Below, piece by piece: positions 7,376 to 15,471 of a stretch of 16,692 nucleotides of DNA. Position numbers and translations under genes: made by a program. The notes beneath the pieces are model-generated. The model made no database searches. It was not told the origin of the DNA and worked only from the letters and a program-made list of their open reading frames with translations. Positions within the stretch are counted from its first letter, which is position 1; each line of letters opens with the position of its first letter. Origin of the DNA: Bacteroidales bacterium UBA4814 (lineage in GTDB: Bacteria; Bacteroidota; Bacteroidia; Bacteroidales; UBA7960); assembly GCA_002402465.1 (NCBI GenBank), contig DHFW01000044.1:1-16692 (forward strand), in the 5' to 3' direction.

Positions 7376-8611
7376 TCAGAAATTATATTTAATACTGGCC
7401 ATTGTACGAAGATTATTAACTTTTTGGGTGTTGTTTATTGAGTAGTATGCATCTGGCGTGCCGTAGGCTGCCACGTCGTAAATAAGTTCCAGGTTAAAGG
7501 AAACTCTTTCAATAAAGTAGCCTATTCTGGGAGCAATACGGTAAATGTGCGAAATATCTGCACCCCGCACCCAGACATTTCCCATAATTTCGTTTTTTGC
7601 ACCCAGATTTTTTGAAAATCCGCCAAAGAGGCCGCTGCGCCATTTGCCGGAGGTCTCTTCCACATCGATCCAGGCGGCCATGCTTCGTATTCCTGAATAA
7701 CTCCAAATGGCTTTTTCAGGATCGAGCAATTGGGCCTCACCATAACCGCCCAGCATAACCAGGTGACTGAGGTTTTCGCCCCAGGTACCCTGGGCTTTTA
7801 CCTGAAGGTGTTCGAAACGGTATTTTGCGAAAGCATTTCCCGCAAAGGAGGTCATATTCTCTTTGGTTTGATAGCCTGCCGGGGTTTGTGTGCGGGGTTT
7901 GAGTGTAAGTAGTCCTGCCGAAGCCCCGGCCAGGAAACGATCCCTTTCAAAGATAAATTGGGTCCAGGTTTCGGGCAATCCGCTGTTGCGCAAATATTGG
8001 CTGCTGTAACCGTTCGGGCCGTTTGAAGCAAAGTCGCTCTGGGCCAGCAAGGCCAGCATAAGCGTGAAGTCGCCGGCTTTTTGAGTGAGCCTGAGCTGGG
8101 GCGAGCGGTTCAGCGCATTGTAAGGCACTGCTCCGCCAAAGTGAATCACGCCCGGGTAGCACGAAACGATAAACAGCGGATGCCAGTATTGCCCGGCCAG
8201 CAACTCGGTGCGCTCCCAGTGGAGCTTTACCAGGGCGTGGCGCATGCGAAGAAGGTTAAACTTATCGGCACCGGTACCAAGAAAATCGACTTCGAAAAGG
8301 GCGGAGCTTTTTGCCCCCAGCATGTCGGGGCCTTTGATGCCAGCCTGGAGGCGCGACGATAATAAAGACATTTGAAATGCTGGCACCGCATTCAAATCCA
8401 CCCCATCAGGGTCGGGGTTTATGGCAGCCGGATAAAGAATCACATTGCCCTCGCGTGCCGCCGCAACCTGACGGGTATCGTAAAACATCTCGAAGTTTAC
8501 AAACCCATGAAATTCAAAATGGAAAGCACCCTGGGCAGATAACATTTTCCCCGAAAGGGAAAGAATAATTAGCAGAAGGAATAAAAACACCCGATTATTG
8601 CAAGATTTCAT
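7376..8611 (-). CDS. outer-membrane porin-like protein
   Basis: The 411-residue protein begins with a signal peptide (about residues 1-27, ending GKMLSAQ) and then the motif FHGFVNFEMFYDTRQ, characteristic of a family of Bacteroidota outer-membrane proteins related to DcaP-like porins. The body alternates short polar and aromatic beta strands, with recognisable blocks SRLQAGIKGPDMLGAKSS, LLAGQYWHPLF and QYLRNSGLPETW, and the chain ends in a strand with a terminal phenylalanine (MASIKYNF), the classic beta-barrel insertion signal. It probably forms a channel in the outer membrane; the solute is unknown. The frame is open to 8644, but the ATG at 8611 gives the signal peptide and lies about 15 nt after the expected transcription start. 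The broken outer-membrane gene follows 18 bp downstream. Confidence 0.8.
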   Translation of the reverse strand: MKSCNNRVFLFLLLIILSLSGKMLSAQGAFHFEFHGFVNFEMFYDTRQVAAAREGNVILYPAAINPDPDGVDLNAVPAFQMSLLSSRLQAGIKGPDMLGAKSSALFEVDFLGTGADKFNLLRMRHALVKLHWERTELLAGQYWHPLFIVSCYPGVIHFGGAVPYNALNRSPQLRLTQKAGDFTLMLALLAQSDFASNGPNGYSSQYLRNSGLPETWTQFIFERDRFLAGASAGLLTLKPRTQTPAGYQTKENMTSFAGNAFAKYRFEHLQVKAQGTWGENLSHLVMLGGYGEAQLLDPEKAIWSYSGIRSMAAWIDVEETSGKWRSGLFGGFSKNLGAKNEIMGNVWVRGADISHIYRIAPRIGYFIERVSFNLELIYDVAAYGTPDAYYSINNTQKVNNLRTMASIKYNF

Positions 8612-8631
8612 AATGGTTGGGAGTGATGGCC

Positions 8632-8639
8632 CAAAATTA
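8632..8639 (-). promoter_or_regulatory. putative -7 box for the porin-like gene
   Basis: On the minus strand this reads TAATTTTG, a perfect TAnnTTTG match, with transcription expected near 8626 and a short leader of about 15 nt before the ATG at 8611. No -33 element is obvious at normal spacing. Confidence 0.4.
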
Positions 8640-8734
8640 AGCAATCATTTGGCACAGGACTTATTTTTTTGCCCTGAATAGGATGTCTTGAATATCAATT
8701 TGTCGAAACACATAAATTTTTGCCGAAAATTCTT

Positions 8735-8742
8735 TTTCTTTG
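8735..8742 (+). promoter_or_regulatory. putative -7 box for the tandem TlpA lipoprotein genes
   Basis: TTTCTTTG matches TAnnTTTG at all but one position and lies 29 bp before the ATG at 8772, giving a leader of about 24 nt. TTTG elements at 8699-8702 and 8719-8722 are present, but neither is at ideal spacing. The 160-bp divergent gap shared with the porin-like gene holds no other feature I can support. Confidence 0.35.
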
Positions 8743-8771
8743 CAGGTTAGTAATTCCAAACCCAAAAAACC

Positions 8772-10190
8772 ATGAAGAAGTTTATTTTTTTGCTAGCAGT
8801 GGCGGTAATGGCCGCTTGCAGCCAGTCTCCTGAAAATGAAGTAAGAATAACTGGTGTGATAGAAAACCCCACGGCAGCTGATGTGGAGGTTTTTTACTAC
8901 AAAGATTTTGTTACCAACCAAACCGAGAAGGTTGAAACAGGCCTTGATGCAGGCAATGCTTTTGAGGCGTTGCTGCCGCTCAGCGAAGGCCGGTTTATAT
9001 ATGTGAGCCAGCCACGACGCAACATTATGCTCTATCTGCTGCCCGGTGCCGACATCAGCATCTCATTCAACGCAGAAGACCCCGATCAGCTCCCTGTGAT
9101 TGAAGGAAAGAAAGCCCTGGAGAGCCGCTTCCTGATGTCGTACAATATGGAGGTGGAGCGCAAATACAACCGCAGCATTATACTGAACCAGGTGGGCAGC
9201 ACCAGTGCCGAAGATTTCAGGAACATGATGGAAAATGCCTACGAAGAAAAGCTGGCCTTCCTTGAAGGACATGACGACTATCGCAAGCTGGATAAGGATT
9301 TTGTGAACATTATGAAAACCAATTTCCTTTACGAAAAGTATGGCCTTTTGCTCGATTATCCCATGGCCTTTGCCTATTTTAATCCTGAAGCCGGCGACCC
9401 TGAGCTTCCCGAAGATTTTTTTGATTTCCTTGAAGGGGATGATCTTTTTAGTGATGAGTATTTGATGTCGCGCCCCTATTTCAATTTTGTAAACGCCTAT
9501 CTGAACAGGCATGCCGAACAAAACGCCGATCCCGAAAGTGCGTTGTCTTATTACGAAAGGCAATATGAATTTGCCCGCGAGATTTTTATTGGCAAGACCC
9601 GCGAAGCCCTGCTGGCACAAAACCTGGTTTATCTGCTTAATTTTGGTACTACTGAGGCGGGTGAAAAATATTACGCTGATTTTATGGCCCTGGTGCAAAC
9701 CCCCGAATACCGCGAGCTTATCGATGCCGAATACCAGACCATCAAAGCCCTTGCCCCCGGGCAGCCTGCCCCTGCCATTACCCTCGCCGATATTGATGGC
9801 AACGAGGTTTCCTTGAGCGATTTTGCAGGCAAAGTGGTGTATCTCGATTTCTGGGCAAGTTGGTGCGGCCCCTGCATGCGCGAGGTGCCCTTTGCCAAAG
9901 AACTGAAAAAACGCATGGAAGGCGAAGAGGACCTGGTGTTCTTCTATGTTTCAGTCGATACGGATGAAACGGCCTGGCGCAATAAAGTGGCTGAGATGGA
10001 GATAAAGGGCGTACACGTAAATGTGCCGGGGTTCAGCCACGAGGTGCCTGCCAGTTATAACCTTAAAGGTGTGCCCACATTTTACCTTATTGGCCGCGAT
10101 GGTAAAATTTTTGATAACCGTCCGCCCCGTCCAAGCAACCCCAAGGTTGATGAAGTGCTGAAAGCTGCCCTCGAACAGGAACTCGTTTAA
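8772..10190 (+). CDS. TlpA-family thiol-disulfide lipoprotein (first copy)
   Basis: A lipoprotein thiol:disulfide oxidoreductase of 472 residues. The signal peptide ends in a lipobox (VMAAC) with the lipidated cysteine at C16. An N-terminal beta-rich domain (about 22-120, starting VRITGVIENPTAADVEV) resembles the DUF4369-like domains of Bacteroidota thioredoxin lipoproteins, followed by a helical middle section. The C-terminal thioredoxin-like domain (about 330-470) contains FWASWCGPCMREVP, with active-site cysteines C365 and C368, and the cis-proline motif GVPTFY (P435). It is probably anchored to the membrane and reduces or isomerises disulfides of exported proteins, or serves c-type cytochrome maturation. 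A paralogue follows 12 bp downstream on the same transcript. The exact substrate cannot be read from the sequence. Confidence 0.9.
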   Translation: MKKFIFLLAVAVMAACSQSPENEVRITGVIENPTAADVEVFYYKDFVTNQTEKVETGLDAGNAFEALLPLSEGRFIYVSQPRRNIMLYLLPGADISISFNAEDPDQLPVIEGKKALESRFLMSYNMEVERKYNRSIILNQVGSTSAEDFRNMMENAYEEKLAFLEGHDDYRKLDKDFVNIMKTNFLYEKYGLLLDYPMAFAYFNPEAGDPELPEDFFDFLEGDDLFSDEYLMSRPYFNFVNAYLNRHAEQNADPESALSYYERQYEFAREIFIGKTREALLAQNLVYLLNFGTTEAGEKYYADFMALVQTPEYRELIDAEYQTIKALAPGQPAPAITLADIDGNEVSLSDFAGKVVYLDFWASWCGPCMREVPFAKELKKRMEGEEDLVFFYVSVDTDETAWRNKVAEMEIKGVHVNVPGFSHEVPASYNLKGVPTFYLIGRDGKIFDNRPPRPSNPKVDEVLKAALEQELV

Positions 10191-10202
10191 ATTAGCTGAA
10201 AT

Positions 10203-11618
10203 ATGAAAAACCTGATCATATTTTTTGTGCTGGCAGTCACTTTTGCCTGCAGCCAGCCCGCTGAAAAGACGGCCATAATCATGAGCGGCACCATTGAGAA
10301 TCTCGATGCCGGCCCGGTTGAGTTTGTTTTTTATCGCGACTTCACCAACAACCACCGCGAGATCATTAGCATTGTGCCTGACGCTCAAAACCAGTTTTCG
10401 GTTGAATTTGAAATGCCTGAAGCTGCCATAGGTACGTTGCGTCACGGTCGCTCCAGCATTCAACTGTTTCTCGAACCCGGTGATAAACTTGAAATGACCG
10501 CGGATGCCGGCAATTGGCTCGAAAGCATTGCCTTTTCAGGGAAGGCCGCCGCCGTCAACAACTTTCTGGTGGCCTATCAGCGCGACCTGTTGCCCGGAGT
10601 GGGTAATAGCTTCGTTAGCAATGCCGCCGCCAATCTCGACCCCCAGGCTTTCACTGCCGCCATGGACAGTGTGGCCCGTTTAAAAATGGAATTTATGGCC
10701 GCTTTCGCGGAAAAGGAGGCGCTTAGCCAGGCATTCACTGCATGGTTCGAAACGGAGGTAAAATATGAAAAGTTTACCCAACTGCTCAGCTATCCGGCCA
10801 TGCACCAGCGTTTCAACAACCTCGAAACACTGCCCGAACTGCCTGAAAACTACTATGCCTTTCTCGAAAACCCCGGTCTTTTTGATGGAAGCAGGCTGAA
10901 CAGCGAAACTTACGTGAATTTCTTGATGGCCTACCTGGGGCACTGCGCCGACGATCATAAGGCTCGTTTTTCTGAAGACGCTTCGGCCAATGAAATAAAC
11001 TACACTCTGGCCGGGGAACTCGTTGCAGGCGAGTCGGGCTATTATGTGCAGGCCATCAGCATTAACCGCGAATTTAACTACGGCGACCTTGACAAAGCCC
11101 TTGCCCTCTATGAAAACTTCATGGAAACATCTGGTTCGGAAGACCTGAAAGCTCGTGTTACCAAAACATGGAATGGTATTCAGGCGCTGATGCCGGGCAA
11201 TCCCGCACCCGACTTTACCATGACCGATATCAATGGCAATGAAGTTTCATTGAGCGACTTCCGTGGCAAGGTGGTTTACCTGAAATTCTGGGCAAGCTGG
11301 TGCGGACCCTGCATGCGGCAGGTGCCTCCGGCCGCCGAACTGAAAAAACGCCTTGCCGATCAGGACGACCTGGTGTTTATGTATGTTTCCATAGATACCG
11401 ATCCGGAGGCTTGGCGGAATTCTGTAGAGCGCAACCAGATTTCAGGCATTCATTTTCAGACTCCTGGCCGCGAGCGCGGAACGCCTGCCCTTTACCAGGT
11501 GAAATGGATACCAACCTTTTTTATTATCGGGAAGGATGGAAACATTTTCGACAATCGCCCGCCACAGCCTTCAGATGCCAACGTGGATGAAGTGTTGCTG
11601 AAAGCACTGGCGCAGTAA
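10203..11618 (+). CDS. TlpA-family thiol-disulfide lipoprotein (second copy)
   Basis: A 471-residue paralogue of the preceding gene with the same plan: a lipobox VTFAC with lipidated C16, an N-terminal domain starting IMSGTIENLDAGPVEFVFY, a helical middle section, and a C-terminal TlpA/thioredoxin-like domain with KFWASWCGPCMRQVP (C367, C370) and the cis-proline motif WIPTFF. The thioredoxin domains of the two copies are very similar (GNEVSLSDF, FWASWCGPCMR, AELKKR/KELKKR, IFDNRPP), while the N-terminal and middle sections have diverged strongly, which suggests an old duplication with different partners. The 12-bp gap after the first copy implies co-transcription. The stop lies only 2 bp from the stop of the convergent ABC ATPase gene. 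Confidence 0.9.
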   Translation: MKNLIIFFVLAVTFACSQPAEKTAIIMSGTIENLDAGPVEFVFYRDFTNNHREIISIVPDAQNQFSVEFEMPEAAIGTLRHGRSSIQLFLEPGDKLEMTADAGNWLESIAFSGKAAAVNNFLVAYQRDLLPGVGNSFVSNAAANLDPQAFTAAMDSVARLKMEFMAAFAEKEALSQAFTAWFETEVKYEKFTQLLSYPAMHQRFNNLETLPELPENYYAFLENPGLFDGSRLNSETYVNFLMAYLGHCADDHKARFSEDASANEINYTLAGELVAGESGYYVQAISINREFNYGDLDKALALYENFMETSGSEDLKARVTKTWNGIQALMPGNPAPDFTMTDINGNEVSLSDFRGKVVYLKFWASWCGPCMRQVPPAAELKKRLADQDDLVFMYVSIDTDPEAWRNSVERNQISGIHFQTPGRERGTPALYQVKWIPTFFIIGKDGNIFDNRPPQPSDANVDEVLLKALAQ

Positions 11619-11620
11619 GT

Positions 11621-12328
11621 TTATTCTGCACCGACAGAAAAGTACTTTTCGATCTCTTGCAGATCGCCATTGGAAGGGGTAAGGTCTTTTATGATCTTGC
11701 CCTTTTCGAGCAATATTATGCGGGTACAGATTTCAGTAATGTGGTTTAGGTTGTGGCTCGAAATAAGCATGGTAGTGCCGCGTGCTTCATTTTCTTCTTT
11801 AAGTATTCGCTTTATCAATATCTGCGAGGTGGGATCCAGAAAATTGAAAGGCTCGTCGAGGATCAGTAGTTCGGGCTGCACCAGTATGGCGGCAATAATA
11901 CCAACCTTTTGCTTGTTGCCGGTCGAAAATTGCCGGATGAATTTTTTCTGCCCCAAAATCTCTCCATTCATAAAGCGAGAAAAAGCCCGGAGTTTTTCAT
12001 CTGCTGCCTCTCTGGGCATTCCGGCCAGGCTGGCCACAAAGTAAAAATATTCTTCGGGCGTCATGAAGTCGATCAGAAATCCCTCGTCAAGGTAACTTCC
12101 GGTAAATTTTTTCCAGTGCTCGCTGCCAGCCACGTTGTGGCCGTTCAGATGCACCTCTCCTTTTGAAGCTTGTATCAGGTCGAGCACCAGTCGAAACAGG
12201 GTGGTTTTGCCGGCGCCATTATTACCCACAATGCCCAGCAATTCGCCTTTCCCAACTTGCAGCTGGTCAATATCCAGCACGATCTGCTGGCTGTAAATTT
12301 TCTGTAACTGGCTGATGTTTATTTGCAT
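11621..12328 (-). CDS. ABC transporter ATP-binding protein
   Basis: The 235-residue ATPase powers the membrane protein encoded directly upstream. It has Walker A GNNGAGKTT (35-43), a degenerate signature loop FSTGNKQKV (134-142) in place of LSGGQ, Walker B LLILDEP (154-160), the D-loop at FLDP (163-166) and the switch histidine H192 (SSHNL). The FSTGNKQK signature is typical of CcmA/NatA-type exporter ATPases, where the second glycine is often replaced. The start lies 2 bp after the stop of the DUF5687 permease gene, so the two are translated from one message. The transported substrate is unknown. Confidence 0.92.
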   Translation of the reverse strand: MQINISQLQKIYSQQIVLDIDQLQVGKGELLGIVGNNGAGKTTLFRLVLDLIQASKGEVHLNGHNVAGSEHWKKFTGSYLDEGFLIDFMTPEEYFYFVASLAGMPREAADEKLRAFSRFMNGEILGQKKFIRQFSTGNKQKVGIIAAILVQPELLILDEPFNFLDPTSQILIKRILKEENEARGTTMLISSHNLNHITEICTRIILLEKGKIIKDLTPSNGDLQEIEKYFSVGAE

Positions 12329-12330
12329 GG

Positions 12331-13809
12331 CTATTGCTCCCGGTATTTATTCAGGTTTTGATATTTTTTGCTGGCAAATTTGCGGGCCGTGGCATTCAGC
12401 CACCATTTGTGGGTGCTGATAAATGCCAGCCCGGTGATGGCGGTGGATATGTAAATGCCGGTCTTCTTTCCCCACGGCAACAGCATGCCGGCGGCTGCCA
12501 CCAGAACCAGCGACACGAATATCAGCAAAATGGACATAAAAAGAATTCCACTGGTGCCTTCAAAATTAAATATAGCCTTTTTGTTGGGGTCGAGCCTTGT
12601 CGAATTGGATACCCCAAGATATATCAGCAAAGCAAAAACCGGCCCGGTGGCATAAAGCATAAGTGAAAAAAGCATGGGAACAGCTGCAGGCTGCAAAAAC
12701 CAAATAATGGGCAAAAGCATCAAGAACTGCAAAAAGGCTACCCCAGTATAGAAATAATATTTTGCCAGGATAAATCTTTGCTGGTCGATACTGCTCACCG
12801 CAATGAAATCAAAAAACCGGCTTTCCCACGAAAAGGTGTATTGCAGGTGGTAAAATCCAAACGAACCCATAAACATGAGCAGTATCGGGTAAAATGAAAT
12901 CATGGTCGATTCGTTGAACGAAATTGAGATCATGGCCACAACCACTAAAATGGCAAAAGGCCATTGATATACATTTGCCCTGGGTCTTTTGTTGCGCGTC
13001 AGCAGCTTCCATTCCAGGTCCCAATAGGGGCCGTAAACGGGCATTCGTGCAAACAACCTTCCCATATAGCCGCTTCCCTCGAATTTGCTTACAGGGGGGG
13101 TAACCACCAGCGTGTAGCTTTTTTGCAGGTTTTGCAGGGCCAGATAATTCAGGCCAGCAACAAGAAGCACTGGTGTTGCGAAAACCGCGAGGTTTCCGCT
13201 CATCATAGCCATTCCAAGGCTTAAGGAGGCATCTTTTATTTCATTGAAAAACAGCCAGGAAAATATTGCGGCGATTGCCAGCCCGGCATACCAGATAACC
13301 AGGCCCATTTTCTCGGAAGTCTTGGCCCAAATCACGATGGAATGACTGAGCCCGGTAACCAAAAGTAAACCAAAAATGGTCATCCAGAAAGCCTCCATAC
13401 CAAAATCAGGAACAATAACCCGCTGCAAAAAAGGGAAAGAGACCAGTATAAGATAGATATTGAAAGGGCTTAACCAGCTTCGCATAAGGGTATAGGCGGC
13501 AAGTTTCTTGCGCGCAATGGGCAGGTGGAGGTAGGGCGCGATTTTGTGGCGCGGTAGCTTCTGCCCCAGCAGCCGCATCAGCTGGTCTGACAAAAAAAGA
13601 ACGAATAAAACAGAGAAGTAAAGTTCGTGCGGCAGCTTGTCAGGGTAAAACTCCTGCAAGAAACCAGGCAAAATGCGGGCTATTAAATGTATGTACCAAA
13701 GCATGGAAAGCACCACAAAACCTATGATCAGCTTAATGCCAAGGCTTCGTTCAAAATAGTGCGCCCGACGGAAACTCAGCCACGCATGTTGCAGAAAAGT
13801 AGTGAACAT
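12331..13809 (-). CDS. ABC transporter permease, DUF5687 family
   Basis: The 492-residue protein has about ten to twelve hydrophobic segments and matches the DUF5687 permease family found in Bacteroidota. The N-terminus (FLQHAWLSFRRAHYFERSLGIKL) is a basic cytoplasmic segment before the first membrane helix, typical of ABC-2-type exporters. A central polar section (MPVYGPYWDLEWKLLTRNKR, starting near residue 270) separates two halves, the second again beginning with an E-W-K-L-L-T-R-N-K motif like that seen at the start of each half in these exporters. With the ATPase 2 bp downstream it forms a complete two-gene exporter. The frame is open to 13869, but the ATG at 13809 agrees with homologues and with a near-consensus promoter. 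The substrate is unknown. Confidence 0.8.
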   Translation of the reverse strand: MFTTFLQHAWLSFRRAHYFERSLGIKLIIGFVVLSMLWYIHLIARILPGFLQEFYPDKLPHELYFSVLFVLFLSDQLMRLLGQKLPRHKIAPYLHLPIARKKLAAYTLMRSWLSPFNIYLILVSFPFLQRVIVPDFGMEAFWMTIFGLLLVTGLSHSIVIWAKTSEKMGLVIWYAGLAIAAIFSWLFFNEIKDASLSLGMAMMSGNLAVFATPVLLVAGLNYLALQNLQKSYTLVVTPPVSKFEGSGYMGRLFARMPVYGPYWDLEWKLLTRNKRPRANVYQWPFAILVVVAMISISFNESTMISFYPILLMFMGSFGFYHLQYTFSWESRFFDFIAVSSIDQQRFILAKYYFYTGVAFLQFLMLLPIIWFLQPAAVPMLFSLMLYATGPVFALLIYLGVSNSTRLDPNKKAIFNFEGTSGILFMSILLIFVSLVLVAAAGMLLPWGKKTGIYISTAITGLAFISTHKWWLNATARKFASKKYQNLNKYREQ

Positions 13810-13846
13810 ATATTCCTTTCGATGGATTGATTTTAATACATGGCTG

Positions 13847-13854
13847 CAAGTATA
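13847..13854 (-). promoter_or_regulatory. putative -7 box for the ABC transporter genes
   Basis: On the minus strand this reads TATACTTG, one mismatch from TAnnTTTG, about 38 bp before the ATG at 13809. A minus-strand TTTG at 13870-13867 is closer than the usual -33 spacing. The rest of the 174-bp divergent gap to 13983 holds T-rich sequence and no other feature that I can support. Confidence 0.35.
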
Positions 13855-13983
13855 AGGTATTTTCTGCAAAGCGGCCCGGATTTTTGGTAGGAGCTTTCAG
13901 ATTGAAACGGATAGATTTTTTTTGTTGCCCTGAGATCAAAACAGCGGCTTTTTTGTTTATCTAAAAACCTTAAAATTACACAT

Positions 13984-14856
13984 ATGAAAAAAATAAGTAT
14001 TTTCTTCCTTCTTTTTATTCCAATTCTGGCAATGGCCCAGCGCGACTGGAGCGCTATGAAGATAACCACCACAGAAGTGGGTCCGGGCGTTTATCGCCTT
14101 TTTGTGGGAGAAAGTGTATCCACCGTGCTTTTTGTTGGTGAGGACGGCGTAATGCTTATCGATGCCGCATACGAGCAAACTGCTCCGCAACTGAAAGCAG
14201 CCATAGAAGCTATTACATCGCATCCAGTTAAATACCTGGTGAATACCCACCACCATGGCGATCATGTGGGCGGAAACTACAACATGGGAAAGGACGCCAC
14301 CATAATTGCTCACCATTTTGTTAAGGATTTCGTAAGCCGCGAGCACCGCGCTGGCGAGCGTATCACTCCTGCATTGCCTCGTGAGGCCCAACCCGATATC
14401 AGTTTCTCTGATGAAATAAATTTTGATTTCAATGGCCAGACCTTGCAGATGAAGCATCTTCCCAAAGGCCATACCGGTGGCGATATCATTATTTATTTTC
14501 CTGAAAGCAAGGTGCTGAAAATGGGTGACTTGCTGTTTGCCGACAACTTTCCTTTTGTGGATGTGAACAATGGCGGCGACCCCTTGGGCTATATCAAAAA
14601 TCAACAGTACATACTCGAAAATTATCCCGAAGATTTGACCATTGTTGGTGGCCATGGCCCGATTTATACTATGGAACAACTTCGAGAATACAATAGAACC
14701 CTGGTTCAAACCATGGAAGTGGTTCGCAAGGCCAAAGAAGCAGGTATGACTGCCGAGCAAATGAAAGCCAACCGCATACTGAAAGAGTGGGAAGAGTGGG
14801 GAAAATTCTTCATTACCGAAGACCGCTGGATAGATACATTGTTCCCTGTCTTTTGA
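13984..14856 (+). CDS. secreted metallo-beta-lactamase-fold hydrolase
   Basis: The 290-residue protein starts with a signal peptide (residues 1-19, FFLLFIPILAMAQ), so it acts in the periplasm or outside. The metal ligands are complete: HxHxDH as H89, H91, D93 and H94 in THHHGDHVGGN; H163 in KGHTGGD; D182 in KMGDLLF; and H224 in GGHGP. This set supports a binuclear zinc centre. The family includes beta-lactamases, but the N-terminal EVGPGVYRLFVG and VGEDGVMLIDAAY pattern is that of general MBL-fold hydrolases, so antibiotic hydrolysis should not be assumed. The gene is single, in a 174-bp divergent arrangement with the ABC operon. Confidence 0.85.
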   Translation: MKKISIFFLLFIPILAMAQRDWSAMKITTTEVGPGVYRLFVGESVSTVLFVGEDGVMLIDAAYEQTAPQLKAAIEAITSHPVKYLVNTHHHGDHVGGNYNMGKDATIIAHHFVKDFVSREHRAGERITPALPREAQPDISFSDEINFDFNGQTLQMKHLPKGHTGGDIIIYFPESKVLKMGDLLFADNFPFVDVNNGGDPLGYIKNQQYILENYPEDLTIVGGHGPIYTMEQLREYNRTLVQTMEVVRKAKEAGMTAEQMKANRILKEWEEWGKFFITEDRWIDTLFPVF

Positions 14857-14901
14857 TTTTCGGAAAAGCTTTTTATTGGCCTGAACCTTCACCTCCTATT
14901 T

Positions 14902-14973
14902 TTGTTTAACGTATAGTTAACAAAAATTAAACAGTTAGATTTTTTTGATTGTACCAATTCAGTTTAATTGGTA
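14902..14973. repeat. two inverted repeats upstream of the pterin operon
   Basis: The first is TTGTTTAAC-GTATA-GTTAACAA (14902-14923), an inverted repeat with one extra T in the left arm. The second is TACCAATT-CAGTTT-AATTGGTA (14952-14973), a perfect 8-bp inverted repeat with a 6-nt spacer. Both lie between the MBL gene stop and the -7 box of the PTPS gene, where operators are often found. Neither is followed by a T-run as a terminator would be. The remainder of this 183-bp gap is AT-rich without other visible structure. Confidence 0.4.
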
Positions 14974-15005
14974 ATGAATTCCAGACCTGGTATTGGTTTT
15001 TCATC

Positions 15006-15013
15006 TAATTTTG
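15006..15013 (+). promoter_or_regulatory. putative -7 box for the PTPS-folE operon
   Basis: TAATTTTG is a perfect TAnnTTTG match 27 bp before the ATG at 15040, giving a leader of about 20 nt. A TTG at 14993-14995 is too close to be a normal -33 element. Confidence 0.45.
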
Positions 15014-15039
15014 CTGTTTATCAACGGATTTGAAGTGTT

Positions 15040-15468
15040 ATGATTCATATTACCCGAAGGGAAACCTTTAATGCTGCCCACCGTCTGTTCAAACCCGAAT
15101 GGGACGATCAGAAGAACCTGGATGTGTTTGGCAAATGCTCTAATCCACGCTGGCATGGTCACAACTATGTGCTTTATGTCACCATTAAGGGCGAGGTGAA
15201 CCCTGCCACGGGTTTCCTGGTAAACCTCAAAGACCTTAGCCGCATTATCAATGAGTTTGTGATAGAAAAACTGGACCACAAAAACATAAATGTGGAGGTA
15301 GACTTTATGGCTGGCAAAATTGCCTCGACCGAAAATCTGGCCATAGGTATTTGGGAGCAGCTCGAAGAACCCTTGAAGGCCCTTGGAGCGGATCTCCATT
15401 GCGTTAGGGTGGATGAAACAGAAAAAAATTCAGTACAGTTTTACGGAAAAAATAACTTAAAAAATTGA
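15040..15468 (+). CDS. 6-pyruvoyl-tetrahydropterin synthase family protein
   Basis: The 142-residue protein belongs to the PTPS/QueD family, which converts 7,8-dihydroneopterin triphosphate either to 6-pyruvoyl-tetrahydropterin (biopterin route) or to 6-carboxy-tetrahydropterin (queuosine route). The zinc ligands are H14 (FNAAHRL), H39 and H41 (WHGHNY). The catalytic cysteine is C33 in GKCSNPRWHGHNY, and D79/H80 (LDHKN) and E126 (DET) complete the active site. The cysteine-to-HGH spacing of five residues, the GEVNPATGFLVNLKDL block (51-66), LDHKNIN and the length of 142 all resemble eukaryotic-type PTPS, whereas QueD is nearer 120 residues with a C-x3-HGH motif. It lies 3 bp upstream of folE, whose product is its substrate. 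A role in biopterin-type cofactor synthesis is my inference; QueD activity remains possible. Confidence 0.88.
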   Translation: MIHITRRETFNAAHRLFKPEWDDQKNLDVFGKCSNPRWHGHNYVLYVTIKGEVNPATGFLVNLKDLSRIINEFVIEKLDHKNINVEVDFMAGKIASTENLAIGIWEQLEEPLKALGADLHCVRVDETEKNSVQFYGKNNLKN

Positions 15469-15471
15469 ACA

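Noticed and set aside
9063..9698. Long minus-strand frame opposite the first TlpA gene (211 codons)
   Set aside because: It is antisense to a well-supported lipoprotein, has no recognisable domain and has low-complexity composition typical of a shadow frame.
13984..14856. Annotation of the MBL-fold protein as an antibiotic-resistance beta-lactamase
   Set aside because: The metal-binding residues are shared by the whole superfamily, and nothing in the sequence shows beta-lactam specificity.
14858..14876. Terminator after the MBL gene (TTTTCGGAAAAGCTTTTTATT)
   Set aside because: The possible stems are short and AT-only, with no stable GC core, so a terminator call is not justified.
13957..14892. 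311-codon minus-strand frame opposite the MBL-fold gene
   Set aside because: The plus-strand frame carries all metal-binding motifs and a signal peptide; the antisense frame shows no family signature.
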